Source of the DNA: Branchiostoma floridae
Taxonomy: Eukaryota > Chordata > Leptocardii > Amphioxiformes > Branchiostomatidae
Length of the DNA stretch: 64,000 nt
NCBI RefSeq assembly: GCF_000003815.2
Contig: NC_049979.1
Location: 16,302,900 to 16,366,899 of the forward strand
Direction: 5' to 3'
Below are positions 1-10,080 of the stretch, one piece after another (the first letter of the stretch is position 1; each line of letters opens with the position of its first letter). Made by a program: the position numbers and the translations under genes. The notes beneath the pieces were generated by a model. That model saw only the letters and a list, made by a program, of their open reading frames with translations. It searched no databases and was not told the DNA's origin.

Positions 1-403
1 AAGAATCAAACATCAAAATGTTGAAAATTTTATCCTTCCCCCTCCCACCAAACAGTCAAAAAGAGACAGCTTCAGTGTTTCTTGGACCCTCAATGAATGG
101 TTTGGGAATTGGGAATGTGCTTCCATTCTAATGATAATGTGGAAGATGAAAAATGTTAGTACATGTCACTTTACACACACTGGGTCTACAGATGGATAAT
201 CACACAGTTATATCCAATGTGAAATATTGGACATAACGTTGTATCCCCGTGCAGATAAACGCATTCCTTGAAAAGTACATCAGATATCTATGGATGGTTT
301 TACTTTATTTCGGGTTCTCAATTGGATGCTCCATCATCATCATGTTGGCAGAGCAATGTCCCATCATTCCAGTGTCACAAACAATAGAGGTTAGAACATC
401 ATA
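1..403. other. Left-edge sequence without a recognised exon
   Basis: I see no coding exon or known element in this stretch. By position it should be intron of the minus-strand gene whose signal-peptide exon lies at 643-744, since that exon ends in a splice donor pointing left. The stretch is interrupted on its right by the retro-inserted segment starting at 415. Confidence 0.4.
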
Positions 404-599
404 GTGTTAAGCAACTGGGTGAAAGAGAGAGGGGTAACAATGATCAATGATTGTTACCCCTCTCTCTTTCACCCAGTTTTGTAATACCTCGTTCTTCCAT
501 TGTGCTCCAATGATGTACATGTATGTGCTATTGTGTATTATGCTGAAATATTGAATAAAGTTTTTCAAAAATTAAAAAAAAAAAAATTGTGTTAAGCAA
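404..599 (+). mobile_element. Short retro-inserted fragment with inverted 5' end, poly(A) tail and 11-bp target duplication
   Basis: The 11-bp direct repeat GTGTTAAGCAA flanks the element at 404-414 and 589-599. The insert (415-588) ends in AATAAA (554-559) and a run of 13 A (574-586), as expected for target-primed reverse transcription of a polyadenylated RNA. Its first part is a perfect snap-back: about 29 bases from 413 are the reverse complement of the bases ending near 479, with an 8-base loop around 445. This matches the known twin-priming or template-switch outcome of non-LTR retrotransposition, where the 5' part lands inverted. I infer the tail of a lancelet non-LTR element or a 3' UTR; the source element is not identified. 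Confidence 0.75.
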
Positions 600-642
600 G
601 GGAGAAAAGACTACCTTTCAGTCCTTTGTACATCTCACTCAC

Positions 643-744
643 CTGACTGCACCACAAATAGAGCCAGCAGTAGTAGAACTGATCCACATAGTCCAACACT
701 ACGGCAGGCTCGTCCTGCTACTCTCCCTGCCATGTCTGCTCAGA
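643..744 (-). CDS. Signal-peptide exon of a gene running off the left edge (partial)
   Basis: Read on the minus strand, TTACAG (745-750) precedes an exon with 11 untranslated bases, then ATG at 733-731. The encoded start is MAGRVAGRACRSVG, followed by a Leu/Val-rich stretch (SVLLLLALFVVQSG). The exon ends at a consensus donor (CAG/GTGAGT) at 643. A basic N-terminus plus hydrophobic core ending in small residues is a typical secretory signal peptide or signal anchor, so the gene probably encodes a secreted or membrane protein. Nothing further is visible because the next exons lie left of the window or in unrecognised sequence. A possible upstream noncoding exon ends at a donor near 1587, and two inverted CCAAT boxes lie at 1746 and 1795. 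The exon call is good; the protein family is unknown. Confidence 0.6.
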
Positions 745-1745
745 CTGTAACAATAGATGTTGGAAGGGTCAATGATGTGGTGATGCTATCTATCACAGGG
801 TAAAGGTTTGTACTGTTAGTAGTATTATTATGGCGAGGGAAGCTTACTGTTATGAAGAATGTTCATGCAATATGGTACATCATCAGTAGAGATAATGTAG
901 CATAGCGTTGCAACATTTCTTCAAACATTAGGTCCCATGTGTCAGCATTTATATATGAAAGCCATTGAATAATGTAGAACACACAGAACACAGGCTATAT
1001 AGCTGGTGATTGTGAAAATTATTGCAATTTGTGTTGGCACATTGTCATTGGTTCGACACCTGGCTAAATTAATAAATTTATGTAACGTTAAGGGGAAAAC
1101 GGCAAGTTGCTACCTGATTGGAAACTGTTTGTAATCATGATTCCCTTCATCAACGTTGTTAAAACAAAATATCTATGCCTATATCTAAATCACATGTAAA
1201 CCGCATGGCTAGATACCTCACGTGTGATGATGATTTCGGTACATCTGACGTGTACGTACCTGTGCTATAAGTGCCCCCCTCCCCCATTATTGTCCCTGCT
1301 TGTAATTTCATGTTAATCATTACAAAATATTCTGCTTTATTACTTCTTTTACATGTTAAGCAATGTCTGCCATGGGTGATATCTGTCACATTACATAAAA
1401 CTCCTTTGTGGTAGCAGGAAATTATAGATGCAAACGTGCCTTCCATATTTTACCGGTATCTGCAACCGGCAACTTGCAGCTGGCCGACCTAAAAATTATT
1501 TCTTTCATGAGATGCGAGATTTTCATAACTCGTAACAACGGTTTCCTAGCATATCATGAGTGCTAAAGAGTACCATTAGTACCTACCTCAATTCTGAATC
1601 GGGGCGAAGGGTTTGATTGTACACGTAACTCCTGTAGGTCAGGCTGTTGGATTTTGAAAACACTACGTGGTACAATACCGGCACATGCGGCTTTCGTCTT
1701 CCAGAAAACGCGGAAGTGATTTGCTGACGAATGTGGCGAGCCCTG

Positions 1746-1803
1746 ATTGGTCAACGGTGAACCCGTAAAGTGACATCCGCAAAGACAGCATGTGATTGGT
1801 CAA
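1746..1803 (-). promoter_or_regulatory. Paired inverted CCAAT boxes, possible promoter of the minus-strand gene
   Basis: ATTGGTCAA occurs twice, at 1746-1754 and 1795-1803, about 49 bases apart. On the minus strand both read as CCAAT boxes. They lie upstream of a candidate 5' noncoding exon (donor near 1587) that could splice to the signal-peptide exon at 744. Paired NF-Y sites are common in promoters, but no transcription start is visible. This is inference from spacing and orientation. Confidence 0.3.
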
Positions 1804-2427
1804 TGTACGGGTCAACGAGAGTGAAAAAAAGAGAAGCCTCACTCCGAGCAGATGTTTGAGTGAATACGTCTTCTGTAACAGCCATCAATGATACGAGATT
1901 GGAATGGAGTGCAGCTACCATCAGAAACGCCCGGCAGTCTGAAGACGTTAACGTTTATGGTGACATTCGAGCAGCGCCTTGTCGGGAGGACTCAACGAGG
2001 ACCCCCTTTCACACAATGTCATGGTAATTTTGGTATGATACACTGAAGTAAACTTTGCAAACAAATAAAGGTCACTTAGCACGGCGGTCGGTTGCTAGGG
2101 TATTCTTTCCCGTTGCTATGCGAGTTCGACAGAGTATCGGGTTACAAGAGGCCTACTATTTGCTAACCGTAAAATATTTCAAAATAAAGAAGATGTTATG
2201 ACAAGGAAAATGTATTCAAAATAAGATTAAATTCACAATTTTAGATAGTTTGAATCTTCCTGTTTGAATTGAGATAGTTGTTTTGTTTCGATTTTGCTAC
2301 CAAAGACGGTAATTTTCTGTTTCAAGGAAGGCCTTCAATTTGACCATACTCTTGATAAGATGGGCCGCAAGTGTCATGGCAAATTCTCGATTTTTATATT
2401 TTTCGTCATCTGAGAGGCAAATAAAAC

Positions 2428-2565
2428 TTTCTGTTTTTGGGATTTTTAAATTTCTAATTCTAAGCAAAGTTACAGTCAAAAATAAGCGTAAAAATGCCAT
2501 TTTTCACACTTAATTACCAATAATTCAAAATCTAAGGCATTTTTTAAAAATCCCAAAAACAGAAA
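2428..2565. repeat. Perfect 23-bp inverted repeat around an AT-rich core
   Basis: The arms are 2428-2450 (starts TTTCTGTTTTTGGGA) and 2543-2565 (reverse complement, ends TCCCAAAAACAGAAA). They match base for base over 23 positions with a 92-base AT-rich spacer. No clear target duplication was seen, so it may be a small inverted-repeat transposon or a hairpin-forming relic. No coding exon was recognised in the surrounding 1810-3825 stretch. Confidence 0.6.
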
Positions 2566-3825
2566 TCTCGGGAAAACCGTTGCGGTCATTTTGAGCCGTC
2601 AATGAGTTATGTTGGACTCTTCTTGGTGGAGATCTTAAACGATGTTTACACGCATGTCATGCTGCACGGAGAGCGGGTGGGTGTACTTGATACCGGTGTA
2701 AACAACACTTATGATATTCAAGGTCACCAACAAAAACGCCAGTAGCTTCGTTACATATTACATGTCCCAAACAAAGTGAAAGCATAGTTGTACTGTCCAG
2801 AAAATTGTTTATATTGGTTAAAAACTATATTTTTCGCCTGATTCAAGTTAGTTGGGGGGGAAGTGCCAGAATGCACGGTTTTACCTGCAATGACCGCAGA
2901 TGACCTAAATAGAACACGGGTTCGGTTCGAATTACGTCAGATGGAACCTCGTAGAAGACGGTTCGAATTCGGCTGGACATGGGAGATTTTGAGCCCGTAT
3001 TTGACCACCGTGTAGTCCGCCTTTATAATTCTTTATGGAAGTTCTCGTTTTCTCGGTATAAGAACCGCCCAACAAATGCACAAAGGAACTACATGCGTAC
3101 ACGCAAGAAAGAAGATAAAGTGAAAGTTCTAGACCGAAATGATTTTTGTCATTTAAAAAAAATCCCAATCTCCACACAGATTAGTACTAAAGTTAGTAGC
3201 AACAGGAAATACGTTACAAAAAATAAAGCCAACTGAAGTTGACTAGTTTGGCAATGAACTGCCCCACGATGTCTTCTGTCATTCGGCCTGAGGATCGCCT
3301 TTGATATTCGGTTATGCGAATAGCATTCATTCAAGTTCAGCATTTGTGGTCTCAGTGAAGATCCTTCTGAAGCAAATTAACTAGCGGCGCGAGTTGACAG
3401 TGATTAAATTGACCCAGTCTTACTCATAGTACAGAGATCATAACTCAAATTCCCTTAACAACGCGGAGAAATGATCGATAAGCATGCTAACAACACATCT
3501 TCATCTTGTGTTTCCTACGGATGGAGGGAGACTCTGGAGGTGCCAGAGCGTCTAGCCAGATCCTAATCAAAGAGCAACGAACGATCTAGCCGGAAATATG
3601 ACCAAGAAATCTTGGGAAGAGCAAGTTATGAGTGACCTCAGTAATATGCACAAAATTACAGGGTCTCCCTAGGTCACGGCACTACAAATGTGCTGCTGAC
3701 AACTTACAAAGTTCTCAAGGCCTGGATAATTCAGTGTTCCCACACATCATAAGCAACGCCCAAGCGATCACCGAAACCCGTCCGTTCACCAGTCATTACA
3801 ACTTTGTGGTACCGGTGGTATCAGA

Positions 3826-5158
3826 ATGTCCCGTCGGGGAAAGAAGGCAGGTGTGCTGACCCTAACGGACAGGAAGACACAGGTGGGGAGGAGTGTCGCC
3901 ACGGAGAGAGAGAAGAGACGATTGGCCAAGATGAACGAAGTCAGTGTATAGATATATATGTGGCAAAGGTTTATATAATCAGTGCAAGTGTCTCAATAAG
4001 ATTTTTCAGCTGTGCGCAGCGTGGATACCTGAGGGCGATATTTTTGTTTGCGCCATATTAAGATTTTTTTATGACGGGTTATTCGTTATTATGATCTGAA
4101 AGATCATGATATTGAGTAGTATACGCAGATTTATGGGTAGTAATATTTTGCGTAGGTATTTCATACAAGTTTATGTATGGAATTGATCCATTATAGAATC
4201 TACGCACAGTACAAAACGATGTGTATGTCAAAAGTATACTGACTGAAGTTGGGATGCATCCTTCTCGACATATCCCCTTGCGACTTTCAGTGATCCATCT
4301 TTTCTTCTTGGTAATGTGTACGGTATGTGGTTAAGGGCGTGAAACACCTATGTGGTAGACAGGACAGCTGGGTTGCTGACAATCAATATGTTCTGAATCT
4401 GAGAAATTAGGAGTAGGAATAAAATCATGACCGCTCTGGGAATATACATGCCTCAATCTGACTGAAGACACCTGACATGGACGCAGGGATTAACGCTGTC
4501 TTGTCATTATTGAATTTATAATCATTACATGGGCTGGAATAGAGATGGATACACAAGGGTGACATATTTCAATCTCAAGAGGATATACGCCTTTACCTTT
4601 GGGACAAATTTCAACTCGATTAAAAATTGAGAGTTTAACTATAACATTTTGACTCCCCTTCGTACTTAGGACGTGGCCGTCAACTTGTACCGAATCATCA
4701 CTAATGCTGAAAACGTATGATCGATGAGGAATTTTCAAATTTGCACTTTATCTTCCACTTTCAGGCTTATCAAGATCTTCGTTCTACACTTCCTGAGCAA
4801 TACCGGGGTTGTGACACCAAGCTGGACCTGTTGAGAGGTGCTGTCGAGTACATCCGCTTCTTACAGAAGGTATGGCTAGGTTTTATAAACGGTACCTTCA
4901 TTATCAATAACGTTAACTTCATTGACCTTTTCCTGGAGTATGATTTCGTAGCATCATATTCCAATAAAAACACCAATAAGATGAAATGTCTTGAATGTAT
5001 ATTTTATTGAGAAGTGTGCAGTTTGACTTTTTTTATCTCCTGCCGTGTTGTTCATTTTACAGTGTCTTACCAACGCTACTTCGGGAGAGCAAGTGGAATA
5101 CCTACAGTCTTTCAGTCACACCTACAACGAGTGCCATTGTTATGTATGTGAGCAGTAG
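3826..5158 (+). CDS. Small bHLH transcription factor (three exons, 104 aa)
   Basis: The exons join in frame: 3826-3939 (donor GTCAGT), 4765-4869 (acceptor CTTTCAG, donor GTATGG) and 5063-5158 (acceptor TTTTACAG, ending TAG). The product is 104 aa. Residues about 22-71 form a basic helix-loop-helix domain. The basic region and helix 1 read ATEREKRRLAKMNEAYQDLR, and helix 2 contains KLDLLRGAVEYIRFLQK. The ERE..R pattern predicts E-box binding as a dimer in the nucleus. Similarity is spread over achaete-scute, FIGLA and myogenic classes, and I cannot place it in one. Only about 33 residues follow the domain, ending in a Cys-rich tail (YNECHCYVCEQ). The start is the first ATG after an in-frame stop at 3727, though an upstream coding exon cannot be excluded. 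Confidence 0.72.
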
Positions 5159-6010
5159 CTGTTCAACAAAGTTTATAAGCTGTGGATTCCCTGCCTACTG
5201 CTAGTACAAGTATGGTTCCTGTATACACATCGGTTTTATTGTCGGTGAAGGGTAGGGTTGTTGAACCACATGGCTCGTCCAGCAGGGCAACCAACGAACG
5301 CGAATAAGTCACCTGTCACCACATCACTGAAGAATGGGCTTTAGGGCTAGTTCTGTCATTTATTGCGATATCGATGATGATGATGATAATCGTTGGAGAG
5401 TTCACGTTTATTTCCCTATTATTCTAAAGATGTGTATAGAAGGCAAGCACGAGCATGTCAGTAAGGCCATGGAGGCTAATCTCGGAAATAAACATTCTAA
5501 AACCTCTGTGACTAGAACTTTCTTAATAAAGACACACATAGTGATGTAGAAACGACAGGTGGAAGGAGTTTATATCTAACTTGTCATTTACGTACACACA
5601 TTCGTCTTCATGACCAGAACGACAACCGCTCATAGGGAGTTGATCACATGTTAAACCATCATTGTGGAGTTGTTGCGCAACAGGTTACTGTGACGTCGAA
5701 TCTGGCGGAAGTAACGCGACACATCGAGGGATTTAGTACTCTCAGTTACAGCACTCTGGTTGATATCATCGGACACGGTTGGTCGAGACACCCGCTCAAA
5801 TGATGAGTATTTTAAATAGGGAGCTGTTTATACCAGCAGATACTGGTGTTTTACAACATGTATACTTTGCAGTAAGAATGTGTCAATAAGGAGTAGCGGA
5901 GACTAATACCGCTTTATCCGTTTGCCTGTAATCAAAGCCGCCGGCAATCCTCTGTCTCAAAAGGGGAACTGACAATTGTAAGAAGAAGCGAAAGACTAAA
6001 CATCGCGATA
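5159..6010. other. Intergenic stretch between the bHLH gene and the kinase copy
   Basis: No conserved exon is apparent. AATAAA-type signals occur near 5487 and 5526 and could end the bHLH transcript. A TATA-like TTTAAATAGG near 5810 lies about 190 bases before the kinase-copy start codon, but nothing else supports it as a promoter. Short open frames here have no recognisable composition or motif. Confidence 0.35.
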
Positions 6011-9000
6011 ATGTTCAGTAAAAAGTCAGGCCCTTTGCTCTTCGTCATCATTGTCTATTGCCTAGCCCTTTCCGAAAGAACGTCGACTCAAGGAGCGATG
6101 CAATTGTCAGCAAAGATTCCAGAGAATGCTGCCATTGGAGAACAGGTTATCCGCCTTCAAACAACAACACAGGGAGCCAATGAGGAAGTTCTGTGTGATA
6201 TCATTGACGGAAATGTTCAGCGTCGCTTCCGTGTGAATCGTTGTGTGATTGAAGTAGCCCGTCCCTTAGACTTTGCTATAAACGGAAAGTATAATTTGAC
6301 AATGAAAGTTACTGGAGCACTCGAGACCCGTCACGTGGATATACAAATCGAGGACGTGGAAGGATACCCACCTGTTTATAACGACACCTGTGAAATGACC
6401 ATGGCAAGTAAAGACAGGAAGCCAGATCATCCTGTTTTCAATGTGGATGTGACAAGTGAGTTCATGGAAAAAATGGGAGGGATTTCTGTTCATAGGTTTA
6501 ATACCAAAAATGTGCGGAGTCGTAAGCCATATTCATTAACTGTTCAAGGCTACAGCAACACCGACTGTGCCGTTTGGGTAATGGGTGCTGCCAATCATCC
6601 GAAAGATGTGAGAGTCCTGAATGGCTTGTGGATTACAGGAAATTCATGTCTTCGATGTTTTCACCCATGACCCGCAGGAATCCGGAAATGTTTTGGAACT
6701 TGTAATTCTTAACAATGGCGAACGAAGGTGTTCCTTTTCATATGATATGGATTTGAATCACATGTCTCATTTCTGGAGGGGGGAGGAATGTTATGTATTG
6801 TATTGTATCGTATATCATGTAATTGTATTTGAATTTGTTTATTGTAACTGTCGCGTTCTGGCGGCCCTTCTTCGTAGTAAACAACAACAACTCGACGTGC
6901 TCGAACGGGCGGTGGCCCCGTTCGGAGAAGGGTGTTCTAGAACCGCCAGAACGCGACCAGTAATGCGATTCAAGATAAAAGCAGTCTTGTCTTGATCGTC
7001 TTACAAGTGTGACGTTTGTCTTGTGTGTCTCCGTCTTTGGTCCTCCCTCCAACACTGGAGAAAACAGAAGTATACCTTGTTAGGTTCGTTCATATTCCAG
7101 TCTTCAAAAACACAACAATTCGTTTGCGAACTGCCACAAGATGGACTTCCTGTGCGGGTCAGTCTAGGTGACAATGAACTCAATGAAATTCTCTTAAATC
7201 ACTTAGAATTAGAGATCAAGCCTGTCGGATGTCCGCCGAATAAATACGGTCTGACCTGTGACCGGAACTGTACCTGTGAGAACGGTGCCCAGTGCCATGC
7301 TTTGAACGGGGCCTGTAAATGCCCGCCAGGGTGGCAAGGCGTGGTCTGCGACATCCCACATAGTACCGTGGTAATCACTGCGACACCTAGCGACTCCCGA
7401 CACATTTATATTAATGGTTCGTTGACATTACATTGCCTATCTTTTCATGTAGATGTCGAGAAGATGATATGGGCATTTCCCAATGGAACGAAAAAGTGGT
7501 TACGGAAGACTCAAGAAGATCAAATAAAAATCGAAAATCTGCAGTCTCAACATAACGGTACTTACACCTGTACTGTCGTCACGGAAGACGGGGCGGTCAT
7601 TAACACAAGTTATGAGCTTCACGCAGTCGCTTGTCCTCCCGGCAACATGGGTGAATTGTGCGAAGACGTGTGCGACTGTCCACACGGTGTCAGCTGTGAC
7701 CGGTGGTCTGGCTGTGTTTGTCCCTCCGGATGGACAGGAACAGTTTGTCAAACGCCGTGCCCTGTGGACACGTACGGACTGGGTTGTAGAAATGAGTGCC
7801 ATTGCCATAATGGCGCCGTCTGTGATTCTACCGATGGTCGATGTAACTGCACCTATGGCTGGTACGGTACGAACTGTAACAAGCCATGTCCTCCGGGTCT
7901 GTATGGATGGAGATGTCGGCATGTTTGTGGCTGCAAGAACAACGCCATCTGTCACCACGTGGATGGAAGCTGCAAATGCGTGTCGCCCTGGACTGGACGG
8001 TGGTGTGACGTCATACAAACGGACACATTTCCTTTGCTACTTCAGCTTCTTATACCACTTTTACTGTTAGCGCTTCTTGTATCTGTGGCAATATTGATGT
8101 TTTACAAATGGAAGAGGGCTTCTCGGGCGAGACAAGATGAGGATCTAGACGAGACACAGGCTTTACTTGAACTGAGTAGTATGGAAGAGGACTTGGCCCA
8201 GAGTCTGCAGCCGGGCTGGCTCAACCGATGGGAAAGGAGCGCCGATAATCTCACCCTTGATGAACTCATCGGGCTAGGCACGTTCGCACATGTAAGGAAA
8301 GGGCAACTTCGCACTGCTGGCATCGACACCACAGTAGCAGTCAAGTCCGTCCGAACAGAAGACAGATCGTGTTATCGGGCCTTTTGTCGCGAAGCCGCCA
8401 TACTGATAGCCGTGCACGAACAAAGCGGAACCGGTGCTCCTTGTCCTTCCAACATTATCAAATTTTTGGGGGTCATCACAAAGTCCAGACCGAAGTGTAT
8501 TATCTTGGAATATGCTTCGAAGCGGGATCTTTTGACACTTTTAAGGCAGCGCCCTGATCGCAATGGTGGTCTTCCACTGGGCAGTCTTCTACGTAATATG
8601 CCCTCCAGATAGCATGCGCCTTGAAAGAGCTCCGATATCTTCGTATCGCCCACGGTGACGTGGCCGCCAGAAACGTTCTCGTCACCGAACATGACGTTGC
8701 CAAGCTTGCTGATTTCGGTTCAGCCCATGACGTCTATTCGACTACGTATGTGTCATCAGGCAAGAGAGATATAGACGAACTCTTGCCTCTGAAGTGGATG
8801 GCTCTGGAATCCCTGGAATCTCGCGAGTTCACGTGCGAAAGCGACATGTGGTCATTCGGTGTGCTACTGTGGGAGATGGTCACGTACGGAGAGGAGCCCT
8901 ACTATGAGCACAAGATGCACCTTAGCTGCCCTAAGCTAGTAGGGGTACTGAGGCGGGGGATTCGGCTGCAGAAGCCACCCGAATGTCCGAAAAAGCTTTA

Positions 9001-9132
9001 TGTCGCGATGATGTCCTGTTGGCGGGAGGAGCCGTCGACCAGACCTACACCAGAGGAATGGAGCAGAAGCTAACAGAATATCGCCATAAAATAGATCCTC
9101 TATTTGTCGTTGAAAGGGAAACTATGCTTTAG
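6011..9132 (+). pseudogene. Receptor tyrosine kinase copy (cadherin-like, EGF, Ig, EGF x3, TM, kinase), intronless and disrupted
   Basis: The protein begins with a signal peptide (MFSKKSGPLLFVIIVYCLAL) and a cadherin-like segment. Next come one EGF-like repeat (about 7228-7355), an Ig-like domain (about 7370-7620), three Tie-type EGF repeats (7633-8010), a membrane helix (about 8030-8105) and a kinase. The kinase keeps the glycine loop GLGTFAHV, the VAVK lysine (about 8344), DFG (8711-8719) and WMALESL. The catalytic HRD is HGD (8651-8659, HGDVAARN). All domains lie in one block without introns, unusual beside multi-exon neighbours. The frame changes three times: near 6575-6638, near 8597-8612 and near 9055. 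The last change restores a natural C-terminus ending at TAG 9130-9132. An LTR-like insertion (6779-7054) adds an in-frame stop. I read this as a retrocopy or decayed paralogue; a 61-base intron at the first junction or assembly errors are alternatives. Confidence 0.75.
6779..7054 (+). mobile_element. Solo-LTR-like insertion inside the kinase copy
   Basis: The direct repeat CTGGAG flanks the segment at 6773-6778 and 7055-7060. Removing one repeat plus the insert deletes 282 bases (94 codons) and joins the same reading frame on both sides, as expected for an insertion into coding sequence. The insert contains a TG...CA unit (6789-7054, 266 bp). Before it lies a purine run (GGGGAGGAA) that resembles a polypurine tract. 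Inside is a perfect 15-bp inverted repeat (6850-6864 and 6943-6957, GTCGCGTTCTGGCGG), with a smaller CGAACGGG/CCCGTTCG hairpin nested within. This fits the R region of a Ty3-type LTR. No coding sequence for retroelement proteins is present. Confidence 0.65.
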
Positions 9133-10074
9133 AAGACAATGAAGTGTGAAATGCATATCAATGTGAATCATGAAAGTAACGTTTGACGGTGGATGGCAAA
9201 TAAGAACCATTGGAACTTCCAGGTCGGGGACATGACTAGTTACACTGATCCACAATTCGAAAACATTAGTGATGTCGATGCTTAACATTTTCAGGAGTAC
9301 TCCACTGTTGATTATTCACCTTGACATATGTATCAGTGCGTATCATCATACAACACACATGCGGTGAGGCAATTCTAAAACAGCATAATCAAGTTAAGTC
9401 GAGCTGACAGAATAAGGAAGGTAGATGGGTAGTATCAGAGGATTGTGTGTATTTCAAAAGTATACGAGGCATGAATGGTTGATAGCTTAATTTTGAGTAA
9501 AATTATCAGACTGTTGACTTGGGGGTGCTGCTCACCCCTCATATTACCTTCAGTTTTGAGGAGGCGTTGGCCATATCATTGCACATGGCTCTTGTGGAAT
9601 ATGTCATCAAACATTACATTTTTATCAAACTTGTATGTTACCATGGAGGTTGAACTTTAGCTTTTGCAGATCATGTATGAATAAGCTACATATAATGATA
9701 TTGTAAGTTACTTGCCTTAGTAGAATTTTAAGGTTATAATCGTTTCCCCTCTTATCAGCGACGGTGAAACAATAAAATAACGGAGTTTTATTCCAAAAGT
9801 TATTCATACATTCTCTTTCCAAGTAACTTGAAAGTTCGTCTTTCTATTAGTACTTTGTAATGATTTCACATTAAAAAAACATTATAACGTCAGTGTTTTG
9901 TGACTAATCGGAGAAATCCGGACAAAGTTGATAGGACTTTCCTCCCAACATCTACTTGAACTTCGTTGAAGACTGCCGACTGTGATAATTTCCGGCCAGC
10001 TTCACTGTGGCGTTGCCAAAAATATGTTGATTACGTCATGATCATAAGGTTCCGTAGATGTTTGTACAAGAAAG
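9133..10074. other. Intergenic stretch upstream of BROX
   Basis: No exon was recognised. Sequence just after the kinase copy shows no poly(A) tract that would prove a processed origin. The last 50 bases before BROX hold the CRE-like site described separately. Confidence 0.35.
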
Positions 10075-10080
10075 ATGGCG
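10031..10080 (+). promoter_or_regulatory. CRE/ATF-like site and YY1-like start context of BROX
   Basis: TTACGTCATG at 10031-10040 matches a CRE/ATF-type half-palindrome 35-44 bases before the start codon. The start codon itself sits in AAGATGGCG (10073-10081), the core of the YY1 motif often found at initiators of housekeeping genes. Both fit a TATA-less housekeeping promoter; function is inferred only. Confidence 0.35.

Noticed and set aside
2979..3236. An 85-codon Lys/Arg-rich plus-strand gene
   Set aside because: There is no domain, no splice context and overlapping open frames on the other strand.
6578..6638. A 61-base intron in the kinase copy
   Set aside because: Donor GTAATG and acceptor TTACAG are possible, but the rest of the copy is intronless and has other frame changes, so a frameshift is simpler. 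It is kept as an alternative in the kinase entry.
7500..8018. A 172-codon minus-strand frame
   Set aside because: It is antisense to the EGF/Ig part of the kinase copy; the plus-strand cysteine pattern is clearly the real signal.
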